This document shows, piece after piece, positions 4,698-11,741 of a stretch of DNA of 12,838 bases. The stretch is taken from assembly GCA_003567495.1 (NCBI GenBank), contig PWZK01000090.1:1-12838 (forward strand), read 5' to 3'. The translations under genes and the position numbers were made by a program. Source of the DNA: Candidatus Brocadiaceae bacterium. GTDB taxonomy: Bacteria; Planctomycetota; Brocadiia; SM23-32. The notes under the pieces were generated by a model. It worked only from the letters and a program-made list of their open reading frames with translations, made no database searches and was not told where the DNA came from. Numbering within the stretch: the first letter of the stretch is position 1; each line of letters opens with the position of its first letter.

Positions 4698-7600
4698 TCA
4701 CTTCCACTCTCTCACGTCACGCATTGGCCCGAGCGCTTTATTATCTTCGTTCTCCAATTTTAACCTTGAATTATCAGCTCTTCCGGGCGTATCATCACAT
4801 ATTTTTGAAAAATCGCAGTGTCTGCATGCTCCGCCGTCTTCGGCAGCCGGGAACGCGCCGCAGGAGAGTATTTTGCACAGGTGTTCTATGACCTTTGTGG
4901 AGTCGGCCAGCTGCTGTGGCGTATATTTGATAAACTCGCCTTCCGCACTGACGGACGGGAAAAAATAGCCGAAGAACCTGACGTCGGCGGGCACCCCGGC
5001 ATGTTCGCCGAGCCGCCGCCTGGCCAGATGCAAATAAACGGCGTGCTGCACGATGCGTCCGCCGTCATATACCCTATCCTTTCCTCTGAAGCGTCTGCTT
5101 CCGCCGGTTTTATAGTCCCATACGGCAAAACCGCTATTTTCCGGCTCGCCGAGGACGTCTATGCGATCCAGCCTGCCGCAAAGCTGCACGCAGCCCCCCC
5201 CGGGCAGTTTAAGCCCGACCGGCTCCGCGCTGTCAAGCGCCGAGCCGTGGCCTCTGTTTTTCAGGCCTACGGCCGCTTCGAGGTACTGCGGGTTTCCCAG
5301 GCGATAAAACTCTCTCTGCGCCGCCAGAAAGATGCGGCACGAGCCGGCAAGTTCGCTGCGGACGCTCTGCTCCATGTCGCGTCGGGGCGGCGGATTAAGT
5401 TTTTTCTCCACAGCAAGTGCCTCGTCCAGAATTTTGTTGATGCGGATAACGTCGTGATCGCGCTGGGGATCGGGCGGCTCGCCGGATTCAATCTGCCCGG
5501 TCATGAAATCCCGGAATACGCCGTGCATAATGCTCCCTTTCCGGAGCGGGTCCAGCCAGATGTCGGGGTCGTATTTAAACTCGTCTGGTAGCTCGAGCCC
5601 GAGTATCTTCTCGAAAAAATACGATAGCGGACATTTTGCGAGTTTTTCAAGCCGGCTTGCCGACAGCACACTTCCCCGGCCGTCGATCGGATTGTGGTCT
5701 TTCCCGGCCGCCGCAATATGGCCGTCAAAAGCGGTGAAATCTTTGCTGTTGCGCAGTCTCTCTGCCTTTAGCCCGCGTTTTGCATGGGGGTAAAATGCCG
5801 CCGCCTGCACTCGCCTGTCAAAGGAGGGAGCGCCGGAACAAAAACGGCTCAGCAAGAGGTCGGAGAGGTTAAAACATTCGTCGGCGACGGCGGGCGCAAA
5901 AGACACCTCATTTTCCAGACCGACGGCGGCCGGAAATTCCTCCATATCGGCCTGATGCATGCCGCTGACAGCACGAAAGGCGGCTAAAATATACGGACAG
6001 GGCGCCTTTTCGTCGCCCTCCCGGATATCGCACGATGTGTAGCTCAAGGTGACCCGGCCGCGCAAAGCGGCAAGCGTGCCTGCGATCTTCCGTTCTTCCA
6101 GTGCGGACAGCGCATCGGATGTTGGAAGGTGGGAGGAGACTTTTTTACGTTCCGAATCAAGCAGCATCGGATCCTGAAAACTCGCGGCGGGCAGCCGCGT
6201 TTCGTCCAGTCCCAGGATAAAAGTATGAGCCCGGCCCGTATGCCCGCCGGAGCGCAGGTTCGATACATGGATGGCGGAAGGACGGGCGCCCATGCCGCCT
6301 ACGCTCAGTTCCGCCGGCAGCCCGGCCATCCACGCCGCCAGGTCTATGGCGCCTTCGGAAAACAGGCCGTCTTCCAGCATGCCCCCGGCCTGATCAATTG
6401 CACCGATAAGGATATCCATTGCATATACATCGAGCTCGCCGGCGGTGCGGACAAGTTCGGCTAAAAATGTTTTCGCTGCACTAAGGAACTCGATGTCGGT
6501 GCCGGTTTTGTCGCAAGACGTAATATCTACAAATTTCCCGAGCATAACTCTCAAAACATGCAGACGTTTGATCTCATCTTCGAGCATGTGGCGGAAGCCT
6601 GTATCGCCGTTTTCGGAACGTCCGGAAGAACTAATGCGCGAGTTGAGAGAACGTATTTTTTCGTCTATTTTCGGCAAATAATCGGCGGGCCCACGGCACA
6701 TGGGGACGCTCCTGAGCGCGTCGGCAAGTTCGGAATGCGCAAAGTGTGCATCGTTCCCGGGCGCTTTGAACAATCCGTCGTGTATCATACGCTCCAGGAT
6801 GTTCCGAGCGCAGTCCATCCGCCGCCATTCGAGCCATGCACTCAGCGCGCGTCCCGGGCTTGTGTATGCAACCGGCACTCCATCGGCAAAGGTAACCAGG
6901 CCATTCCCCGACCGGGGGTCGTGGGAAGGAAAAAACGTGCCTGCCAGCTCGTATATAAGCGGTACATAGGTGCGGGCGTCGGTATAGAGGATTTCGACAC
7001 TGTCAAGCGGGAGGTTGTCTTTTATGCATAGCCGGAAAACTTCCCTCACTTCGTTTGCCTCACCCGCAGCACGAAAGAATCTGACCGAACCATCCCCGGC
7101 GGGTTCGGGAGCATCGGACGGAGAGAGCACGTATTTCAAGAGATCCGTATCGCAGCGGGGTTTCCCACGGCTCTCTGAGGCGGGTGGCATGTCAACGGGC
7201 AGTTTTATAAGCCTTTCGCGCGGAATGGATTCAATAAACCGCGATTCCATAGCGTTTTGCTCTAAATCTTCGCTTTCCGGCATGAGTATAAGCGGCAGGT
7301 CCCGCAGCTCTTTTTCCCTGGCTGCCCGCACGGCAATCTCAAGTGCCCCAGCGTAATCAACCATGCGCTTCTCCTGCATTTTTTTCTCATAGGCCCTCAG
7401 GAGCGCGATCAATTCACTTTTTTTTATGTCGGATTCAAAACTTGCGTTTTGCAGCTCTTCCGGCCCCAGGCCGGCCGACCTTACGGCGGTAATCGTTTTC
7501 GAAAGTGTTCTGAAAAAAACAAGCTCCGGCTCTATCTGTCCGAGATAGCCGCCTTCAACCATAATCTGACTCCACAAGCCTGCAAGCAGGATGTCTGTTT

Positions 7601-7832
7601 TCAGCCGGGTGAGCAGTTCGAGTCCGCCGGCGGCCATGGAAGGCCCGGCAAACTCGAGCGCCAGGCCTCGCAGCGTCTGAACGCGGAGGTTAAAAACGGG
7701 ATCGCCGCTTAGAGCTACCTGTTCAACCCACTGATTGCCGGCCCGCAGGGTGGGGGCTATGACGGTCTTATCCTGCAGCCTGTATCTTGCGCAGTTTTCA
7801 GCTATTGAGCTTATCAGCCGGTTCAATGCCAT
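4698..7832 (-). CDS. AddB/RecB-like PD-(D/E)XK nuclease with Fe-S cysteine motif
   Basis: This is a 1044-residue protein related to AddB, the inactivated-helicase plus nuclease subunit of AddAB recombinational-repair complexes. The C-terminal nuclease domain shows SASRLEKLAKCP (C734), RKGSIMHGVF (H770), GRLDRIDV (D892), WDYKTGG (D906, K908) and QHAVYLHLA (Q929). It ends in CRHCDFSKIC (C1003, C1006, C1012). The CX2CX5C spacing plus the upstream Cys matches the AddB iron-sulfur staple. The middle contains a helicase-like FILGLDETRLPAASFQDPMLLD segment (538-559). The N-terminus has no Walker A (GxxGKT); the expected region reads KTVIAPTLRAGNQW. No AddA-type partner is in the window. The ATG at 7832 is immediately preceded by GGGAG, which is too close. 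The TTG at codon 3 (7826) has six bases of spacing and may be the true start. Transcription is probably from the promoter at 7875-7903. It could also be a stand-alone RecB-family exonuclease. Confidence 0.8.
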   Translation of the reverse strand: MALNRLISSIAENCARYRLQDKTVIAPTLRAGNQWVEQVALSGDPVFNLRVQTLRGLALEFAGPSMAAGGLELLTRLKTDILLAGLWSQIMVEGGYLGQIEPELVFFRTLSKTITAVRSAGLGPEELQNASFESDIKKSELIALLRAYEKKMQEKRMVDYAGALEIAVRAAREKELRDLPLILMPESEDLEQNAMESRFIESIPRERLIKLPVDMPPASESRGKPRCDTDLLKYVLSPSDAPEPAGDGSVRFFRAAGEANEVREVFRLCIKDNLPLDSVEILYTDARTYVPLIYELAGTFFPSHDPRSGNGLVTFADGVPVAYTSPGRALSAWLEWRRMDCARNILERMIHDGLFKAPGNDAHFAHSELADALRSVPMCRGPADYLPKIDEKIRSLNSRISSSGRSENGDTGFRHMLEDEIKRLHVLRVMLGKFVDITSCDKTGTDIEFLSAAKTFLAELVRTAGELDVYAMDILIGAIDQAGGMLEDGLFSEGAIDLAAWMAGLPAELSVGGMGARPSAIHVSNLRSGGHTGRAHTFILGLDETRLPAASFQDPMLLDSERKKVSSHLPTSDALSALEERKIAGTLAALRGRVTLSYTSCDIREGDEKAPCPYILAAFRAVSGMHQADMEEFPAAVGLENEVSFAPAVADECFNLSDLLLSRFCSGAPSFDRRVQAAAFYPHAKRGLKAERLRNSKDFTAFDGHIAAAGKDHNPIDGRGSVLSASRLEKLAKCPLSYFFEKILGLELPDEFKYDPDIWLDPLRKGSIMHGVFRDFMTGQIESGEPPDPQRDHDVIRINKILDEALAVEKKLNPPPRRDMEQSVRSELAGSCRIFLAAQREFYRLGNPQYLEAAVGLKNRGHGSALDSAEPVGLKLPGGGCVQLCGRLDRIDVLGEPENSGFAVWDYKTGGSRRFRGKDRVYDGGRIVQHAVYLHLARRRLGEHAGVPADVRFFGYFFPSVSAEGEFIKYTPQQLADSTKVIEHLCKILSCGAFPAAEDGGACRHCDFSKICDDTPGRADNSRLKLENEDNKALGPMRDVREWK

Positions 7833-7874
7833 CTCCCGATTGCATGGGTATAAAGGACAAATTTTTGTTTTTGC

Positions 7875-7903
7875 AGTATATCAGTTTGCCTTCCGAAAGT
7901 CCA
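7875..7903 (-). promoter_or_regulatory. Putative sigma70 promoter for the AddB-like gene
   Basis: On the minus strand TGGACT (7903-7898) and TATACT (7880-7875) are separated by 17 bases. The start codon lies about 43 bases downstream of the -10 box. The -35 matches TTGACA at four of six positions and the -10 matches TATAAT at five. Confidence 0.45.
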
Positions 7904-7913
7904 GTGATCACAT

Positions 7914-7942
7914 TTGCCGCTGATGCAGAGTTCGGTTATAAT
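7914..7942 (+). promoter_or_regulatory. Putative sigma70 promoter for the deoxyhypusine-synthase-like gene
   Basis: TTGCCG (7914-7919) and a perfect TATAAT (7937-7942) are separated by 17 bases. It sits back-to-back with the minus-strand promoter at 7875-7903. With translation starting at TTG 8098, the leader would be roughly 150 bases. Confidence 0.5.
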
Positions 7943-8097
7943 TCGTACAATGAAAAATTCGGATTTTGTTCTGCAAATTAAGAAAACCATCCATGAGAAA
8001 CGACGAAAATCACAAGAGGGCGCAGGACTCCGGCACGAGAAAGGGGGGTATATCCGGCCGTTTGTCTGGAAGTCGTCTTCAAAGGAGCAAGCTGACT

Positions 8098-9180
8098 TTG
8101 CATCCGCTTCAAGAACGCAGGAACCGGGTAAGTTTGGAGGAAAACCTTATCATACCCGGCACGTCTTGCGACCCCATATCCGAAGCTGCGGAGGATACGC
8201 TTCGGCTGTGCGCCTCAAAAATGCGCGCCGCACGCGCCGCGGGCAGACCCGTGATAATGGCTTTCGGCGCCCACACTATCAAAAACGGGCTTGGCCCCGT
8301 CATGATCCACATGATGGAACGAGGCTGGGTGACGCACCTGGCTACCAATGGGGCGGGCGTCATACACGACTGGGAACTTGCATGGCTGGGCGAGACCAGT
8401 GAACACGTTGAAGAAAACCTCCGCGAAGGCCGGTTCGGGATGTGGGAGGAAACCGGCTATTATATCAATCTGGCAATCCTGACAGGTGCGTATCGTGGGC
8501 TTGGCTACGGAGAGAGCGTTGGGGCGATGATCGAAGACGGATACGTACGTGTGCCTTCGGATCGGGAACTCCGCGACGCTTTGAAGGCCTGCGCGGCCAA
8601 AGGAGCATCCGCCTCCAGCGGGGGGGCGGCCGCCGATCTTTTGGAGGCAAAGCAGGCCATGGCCCTGCCGGAGGGCACTACGGAGGTTCAACACGCGTTC
8701 AAAGAGCACAGCCCGCAGGCGGCGGCATGGCGGCTCGGGATACCCTTCACTGCGCATCCCATGATAGGGCACGATATAATATACACCCATCCGCTAAACC
8801 ACGGTGGTGCAATCGGCAGGGCGGCGCTGAGGGATTTTTTGCTTTTTGCCGGAAGCGTATCAGAGCTGGAAGGCGGTGTTTACCTGTCGATCGGCTCGGC
8901 TGTTATGTCGCCGATGATTTTTGAAAAATCCATGTCCATGGCACAGAATCTGGCACTGCAGCGCGGCGGCCGGATGGAGAACTACTTTGTTACCGTTGTT
9001 GACCTGCAGCAATCGAGCTGGGACTGGAGCCGTGGCGAACCGCCGCAGGATCACCCCGATTACTACCTGCGTTTCTGTAAAACTTTCCGGCGCACTGGCG
9101 GACAGATGCGCTACGCATGTGCGGATAACCGGGCCTTTCTTCCCCGCCTGTGTGCTGAGCTTGAAGCCGCTTTTTCATAA
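8098..9180 (+). CDS. Conserved protein, deoxyhypusine-synthase-like family (function unknown)
   Basis: This 360-residue soluble protein has no signal peptide or membrane segment. Its blocks GRPVIMAFGAHTIKNGLGP, ATNGAGVIHDWELAWLGETS, EGRFGMWEETG, TAHPMIGHDIIYTHP and GGVYLSIGSAVMSP are of the kind I associate with bacterial proteins distantly related to deoxyhypusine synthase. In that fold an NAD-binding barrel has a strand-loop element like the NGAG..HD segment. I see no GGGVPKH motif with the catalytic lysine of true deoxyhypusine synthases, and bacteria lack eIF5A, so the substrate is unknown. The open frame extends upstream (ATG 7993, TTG 7966), but that part is a basic, non-family-like peptide. 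TTG 8098 has AAAGGAG ten bases upstream and places HPLQERRNRVSLEEN at the N-terminus, as expected for the family. The fold assignment is from memory and moderate; the gene itself is certain. Confidence 0.7.
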   Translation: MHPLQERRNRVSLEENLIIPGTSCDPISEAAEDTLRLCASKMRAARAAGRPVIMAFGAHTIKNGLGPVMIHMMERGWVTHLATNGAGVIHDWELAWLGETSEHVEENLREGRFGMWEETGYYINLAILTGAYRGLGYGESVGAMIEDGYVRVPSDRELRDALKACAAKGASASSGGAAADLLEAKQAMALPEGTTEVQHAFKEHSPQAAAWRLGIPFTAHPMIGHDIIYTHPLNHGGAIGRAALRDFLLFAGSVSELEGGVYLSIGSAVMSPMIFEKSMSMAQNLALQRGGRMENYFVTVVDLQQSSWDWSRGEPPQDHPDYYLRFCKTFRRTGGQMRYACADNRAFLPRLCAELEAAFS

Positions 9181-9373
9181 ACCGAAGACAAGATAAATTT
9201 AAACGACAGCCATATTAAGCGCCTAGCCCAAACCGGGCGAATGCAGAAGAAACAATCAGTATTCCCGTGCGGGGCCGTCAGGGTCGCATGCGACGGGCCG
9301 CAGGTGTAAATATTCAGTAGACCCCGTCGGCTCACGATAGCGATTTTTGGCATTGCCGTATAATCCAAAAAGT
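9181..9373. other. Convergent intergenic region with repeat fragments
   Basis: This is a short gap between two converging genes. It holds TATTAAGCGCCTA (9213-9225; identical at 4117-4129), a small GCCC/GGGC hairpin just after it, and the palindrome GTCGCATGCGAC (9283-9294) within a larger GC-rich inverted repeat (about 9268-9301) that could serve as a bidirectional terminator. GTAAATATTCAGT (9306-9318) is an inverted copy of the ACTGAATATTTAC repeat. None of the stems is followed by a clear T-run. Confidence 0.45.
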
Positions 9374-10585
9374 TCATGTTCTCAAGCGACGAGTAATTTG
9401 CGTATTCCGGGCACGTTTTCCGCCCACGGGCCAACCCAGGGCCCAGAAAAGGGCCAGCAGCCCGGCGACGTAAAAAACACACTGCAATCCGCAAAACTTT
9501 TGGACGAACCTTAGCAGCAGGGGGGCAAGTGTCATGCCGGCGAATTTCACCGTATTAAACAGACACAGTATCGATCCCTTGAGCCTTTCCGGTCCGGCGG
9601 CGGCGGCTTCGTTGTAAACGGAGGGTTGGAGGATGCCGAACCCTGTGCCGAAGAGCACGAGGCTGAAGGCGGTCTGGTAAAGTCCGTTCCAAACGGGTAT
9701 GGAGATCATAGCGGCGGCAAGCAGCAGAAAACCGGCCATCGCGTGTGCCCGGCCCGGCAGAATCCTGTTTATTTCAACGCTGCGGGTTGAAACGATCGCA
9801 CCGGTGACGGCCTGAAGGGATAGGGCCAGACCCGCCCCCAAAGCGTAAACTGCGTATGTACCTGCAAGATGCATCGGCAGAAAAGTCACCAGCGTATAGA
9901 GAAGAAAGTAGAGCATCAGACACTGGTGAAATACCCTTTGAACGCCGGGCGCCAGGAGGATCGCAAGCTGACTTTTCAGGTGCTTCCAGGCCGCGGAGAT
10001 AAAATTATCCGGCTCGGGTTTTGTCCCGCTTTCCGGGATAAGCGCGATGAAAAGGATAGCCAGAAAGAGCGAAAGCCCGTAAACGAAAAAGGGGTATCGC
10101 CAGCCAAATCCCCCAAGAAACCCGCCGGTTAAAGGAACAACGACCGCACACAGAGAGATCGTTCCGCTCAAAAGCCCCATGGCGCGAAGTCGCTGCTCGC
10201 CGCCATACCAGTCGCTTATAACCGTCATTGCCACCGGTATAAGTCCCGCTATTCCCATTCCCTGAAAAAAACGCAAAATCAGCAACACGGTAAATGTCGG
10301 CGCAATAGTGCATAGCAATCCAAAAACGCCGTCTATCAGCAGGCACGTAATTCCGGTGGCTTTGCGACCCCATATATCTATGAAAAATCCGATAAACGGC
10401 AGCCAGAGGGCTGCAGCCAGCGTATATATTCCGAGCACCAAGCCCACCGCGTGCTCGCTGACATCAAATGCGCCGGCCAGGGCGGGCAGCGCAGGCGCCA
10501 GGAGGCTTCCTCCCATCACGCCGAAACCTCCCATCAGCAAAAGAACGCCGAGAAAAGAATGTTTTTGTTCGGAGTCTGTTTCCAT
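9374..10585 (-). CDS. MFS transporter (12-TM drug/metabolite:H+ antiporter type)
   Basis: This is a 403-residue integral membrane protein with about twelve hydrophobic segments. The MFS signature between TM2 and TM3 is clear (GFFIDIWGRKAT, residues 66-77). It is followed by RFFQGMGIAGLIPVAMTVISDWY (TM4 region) and a motif-C-like GTISLCAVVVPLTGGFLGGFGWRYPF segment around TM5, which is characteristic of proton-coupled DHA1-type exporters. A polar loop (ESGTKPEPDNF) separates the two halves. The substrate cannot be deduced. I chose ATG 10585. The frame is open to GTG 10648, but a good promoter (-10 at 10622-10627) lies between the two, so the longer form would start upstream of transcription. 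The C-terminus (KRARNTQITRRLRT) is short and basic, facing the cytoplasm. The gene stands alone and converges on the preceding gene. Confidence 0.88.
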   Translation of the reverse strand: METDSEQKHSFLGVLLLMGGFGVMGGSLLAPALPALAGAFDVSEHAVGLVLGIYTLAAALWLPFIGFFIDIWGRKATGITCLLIDGVFGLLCTIAPTFTVLLILRFFQGMGIAGLIPVAMTVISDWYGGEQRLRAMGLLSGTISLCAVVVPLTGGFLGGFGWRYPFFVYGLSLFLAILFIALIPESGTKPEPDNFISAAWKHLKSQLAILLAPGVQRVFHQCLMLYFLLYTLVTFLPMHLAGTYAVYALGAGLALSLQAVTGAIVSTRSVEINRILPGRAHAMAGFLLLAAAMISIPVWNGLYQTAFSLVLFGTGFGILQPSVYNEAAAAGPERLKGSILCLFNTVKFAGMTLAPLLLRFVQKFCGLQCVFYVAGLLALFWALGWPVGGKRARNTQITRRLRT

Positions 10586-10621
10586 TGGTCCCGAAATAAA
10601 CGAATAAAAACCCGGCGCGTA

Positions 10622-10650
10622 ATTATAACCCGCAGACACACGACACACAA
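10622..10650 (-). promoter_or_regulatory. Putative sigma70 promoter for the MFS gene
   Basis: On the minus strand TTGTGT (10650-10645) and a perfect TATAAT (10627-10622) are 17 bases apart, giving a leader of about 30 bases to ATG 10585. It overlaps the upstream in-frame GTG at 10648 and so argues against that start. Confidence 0.5.
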
Positions 10651-10744
10651 ACGCCGACGCGGCCGTATGGATTGTTTATGACCGGCCTGTTTCCGGGTTC
10701 CCCGGGTGGGTATGTAGTATCCCGCTGGGAACGCGCCCGTAGGG

Positions 10745-10763
10745 CCTGCCTGCTGCAGGCAGG
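10745..10763. repeat. 19-bp palindrome, copy 2
   Basis: CCTGCCTGCTGCAGGCAGG is identical to 4519-4537. It is followed directly by a second small hairpin, GTAAAC/GTTTAC (10763-10778). The surrounding 10650-10887 holds no supported gene. CAACCCGGACAA (about 10816-10827) is an inverted fragment of the CTTGTCCGGGTTAG module seen near thiS and thiH. Confidence 0.55.
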
Positions 10764-10887
10764 TAAACCGCCGTTTACGGAGCTCAGATACACACTGTAA
10801 AATCGTAGGCGCCCCAACCCGGACAATTTTCGCCCTGATATGTGCAAAAAGCTCAAGCAGCGCAAATTCCGCACATACGCCCCCGGC

Positions 10888-10916
10888 TTGACATGCCGGA
10901 TATTAAGGTGTAATAT
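10888..10916 (+). promoter_or_regulatory. Strong sigma70 promoter for the small-protein pair
   Basis: A perfect TTGACA (10888-10893) and TAATAT (10911-10916, four of six matches) are separated by an optimal 17 bases. The 51-aa gene begins at 11049, so the leader is about 125 bases. Confidence 0.7.
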
Positions 10917-11048
10917 ACGAAAGCAGGTGGCGGTGTCATGCATGTTCAAAGTGCCGGGCAATATAATATCGATTAAAAAAAACTATGCGGCTGCTTGCAT
11001 GCGCGGCAGTCGTGGCAACAAAACATTTTTCGTAGAGGGGTGACAGTC

Positions 11049-11204
11049 ATGGCTAAATCGGTGAGTTTTCTTTACAAGCTGGCAAGAATGGCTAATGACG
11101 TAGAGACGGTCTCAAGCGGCGATCCCAAACGCATGGCGCGTCGTGCAAAAAACAAATATGTCGGCCGCAAGCTGGTGCGCAAAACGTGGAAATTCCCTTT
11201 TTAA
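11049..11204 (+). CDS. Small, highly basic conserved-looking protein (51 aa)
   Basis: The protein begins MAKSVSFLYKLARMANDVET and continues with SGDPKRMARRAKNKYVGRKL. By my count it has 14 Lys/Arg against 3 Asp/Glu (about +11). The pattern ...ARxxNDxETxxSGxPKRxARRAKNKxxGR... resembles small uncharacterised proteins I recall from other bacteria, for which I know no function. The charge suggests nucleic-acid or ribosome contact, which is inference. ATG 11049 has GAGGGG eight bases upstream. The in-frame open region upstream (from 10995) lacks such a site and is probably leader. A strong promoter lies at 10888-10916. The acidic 64-aa gene follows 58 bases later and is likely cotranscribed. Confidence 0.8.
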   Translation: MAKSVSFLYKLARMANDVETVSSGDPKRMARRAKNKYVGRKLVRKTWKFPF

Positions 11205-11262
11205 TATATTTTAAAAGGGTCGTTTTCAGTTATCGTGCAGTTTTTTCAAAAGGAGATAAAAG

Positions 11263-11457
11263 ATGGAGAAGACATTACTTGAAGAAACCAGGATAGGCGA
11301 AGTGCTGTCGATGGGCGTCGAGATGGATGATAATGAAATAGGTCTTTTCATAGCCTCCGCCGACGTGTCGGCAAGCTGTGGGTTCAGGCCCGATGAGTGG
11401 GAAAAATTCGTCGAGGGCGTCAAAAAGGCGCATGAAGAGTACCTTGGAAACAAGTGA
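11263..11457 (+). CDS. Small acidic hypothetical protein (64 aa)
   Basis: I do not recognise this protein. It has 15 acidic against 7 basic residues (about -8), one Cys (C39) and no membrane segment or metal motif. It has a likely C-terminal helix (DEWEKFVEGVKKAHEEYLG). ATG 11263 is preceded by AAAAGGAGATAAAAG, a good ribosome binding site with seven bases of spacing. It probably forms a two-gene unit with the basic 51-aa protein upstream. Its TGA stop (11455-11457) lies one base from the CCA end of the convergent tRNA-Pro gene, leaving no room for a terminator between them. Confidence 0.75.
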   Translation: MEKTLLEETRIGEVLSMGVEMDDNEIGLFIASADVSASCGFRPDEWEKFVEGVKKAHEEYLGNK

Positions 11458-11458
11458 G

Positions 11459-11537
11459 TGGTCGGGGCGCCCGGATTCGAACCGGGGACCTCTGCCTCCC
11501 GAAGGCAGCGCTCTATACCAGACTGAGCCACGCCCCG
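11459..11537 (-). tRNA. tRNA-Pro (anticodon CGG), CCA encoded
   Basis: On the minus strand CGGGGCG (11537-11531) pairs with CGCCCCG (11469-11463) as a perfect 7-bp acceptor stem. The D-loop carries GGCTCAG...GGTA...GAGC. The anticodon stem CTGCC/GGCAG encloses TTCGGGA, giving anticodon CGG for proline codon CCG. The T arm holds GGTTCGAATCC. Discriminator A (11462) is followed by an encoded CCA (11461-11459). All canonical features are present, so it should be functional. It has its own promoter at 11549-11577. Confidence 0.96.
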
Positions 11538-11548
11538 ACATCGCCGGT

Positions 11549-11577
11549 AATATATCATAAAAACAGCCGGGTGTCAA
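11549..11577 (-). promoter_or_regulatory. Sigma70 promoter of tRNA-Pro
   Basis: On the minus strand TTGACA (11577-11572) and TATATT (11554-11549) are exactly 17 bases apart. The tRNA 5' end lies 12 bases after the -10 box, so transcription would start only a few bases before the mature tRNA. Confidence 0.75.
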
Positions 11578-11596
11578 AAACAATGGTATAAAAATG

Positions 11597-11677
11597 CGGT
11601 ATATATTTAGTGAACCACGTTTCAAACCGGCCTGCAGGGGCGAAAAATCTTTCGCCAGTGGTTCATTGAGTACTTAC
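11597..11677. repeat. Short inverted-repeat element related to the 2794-2940 element
   Basis: The left end CGGTATATATTTAGTGAA (11597-11614) is the inverted form of 1547-1564. TAGTGAACCACGTT (11608-11621) matches the terminal repeat at 2917-2930. The right end GTGGTTCATTGAGTACTTAC (11658-11677) is a diverged inverse of it. Between them is a hairpin GGCGAAA/TTTCGCC (11639-11656). The ends agree with the 137-bp element after thiH but the core differs, as expected for a non-autonomous repeat family. It sits between the tRNA promoter and trxB. Confidence 0.55.
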
Positions 11678-11741
11678 AAATTGAGTGCAGAAAAAATATC
11701 GGAGAAAGTGAAAAATAGTTAACAGCAGACAGGAGAAAGTT

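Noticed and set aside
4818..5591. 257-codon open frame on the plus strand
   Set aside because: It lies opposite the nuclease domain of the AddB-like gene, where the minus-strand frame has the catalytic and cysteine motifs.
7950..8402. Plus-strand frame beginning MKNSDFVLQIKKTIHEKRRK
   Set aside because: It overlaps the real gene in another frame, most of its length is a shadow and it has no convincing ribosome binding site.
11226..11558. 110-codon minus-strand frame containing SGIERCLREAEVPGSNPGAP
   Set aside because: This is the translation of the tRNA-Pro gene, a familiar artefact.
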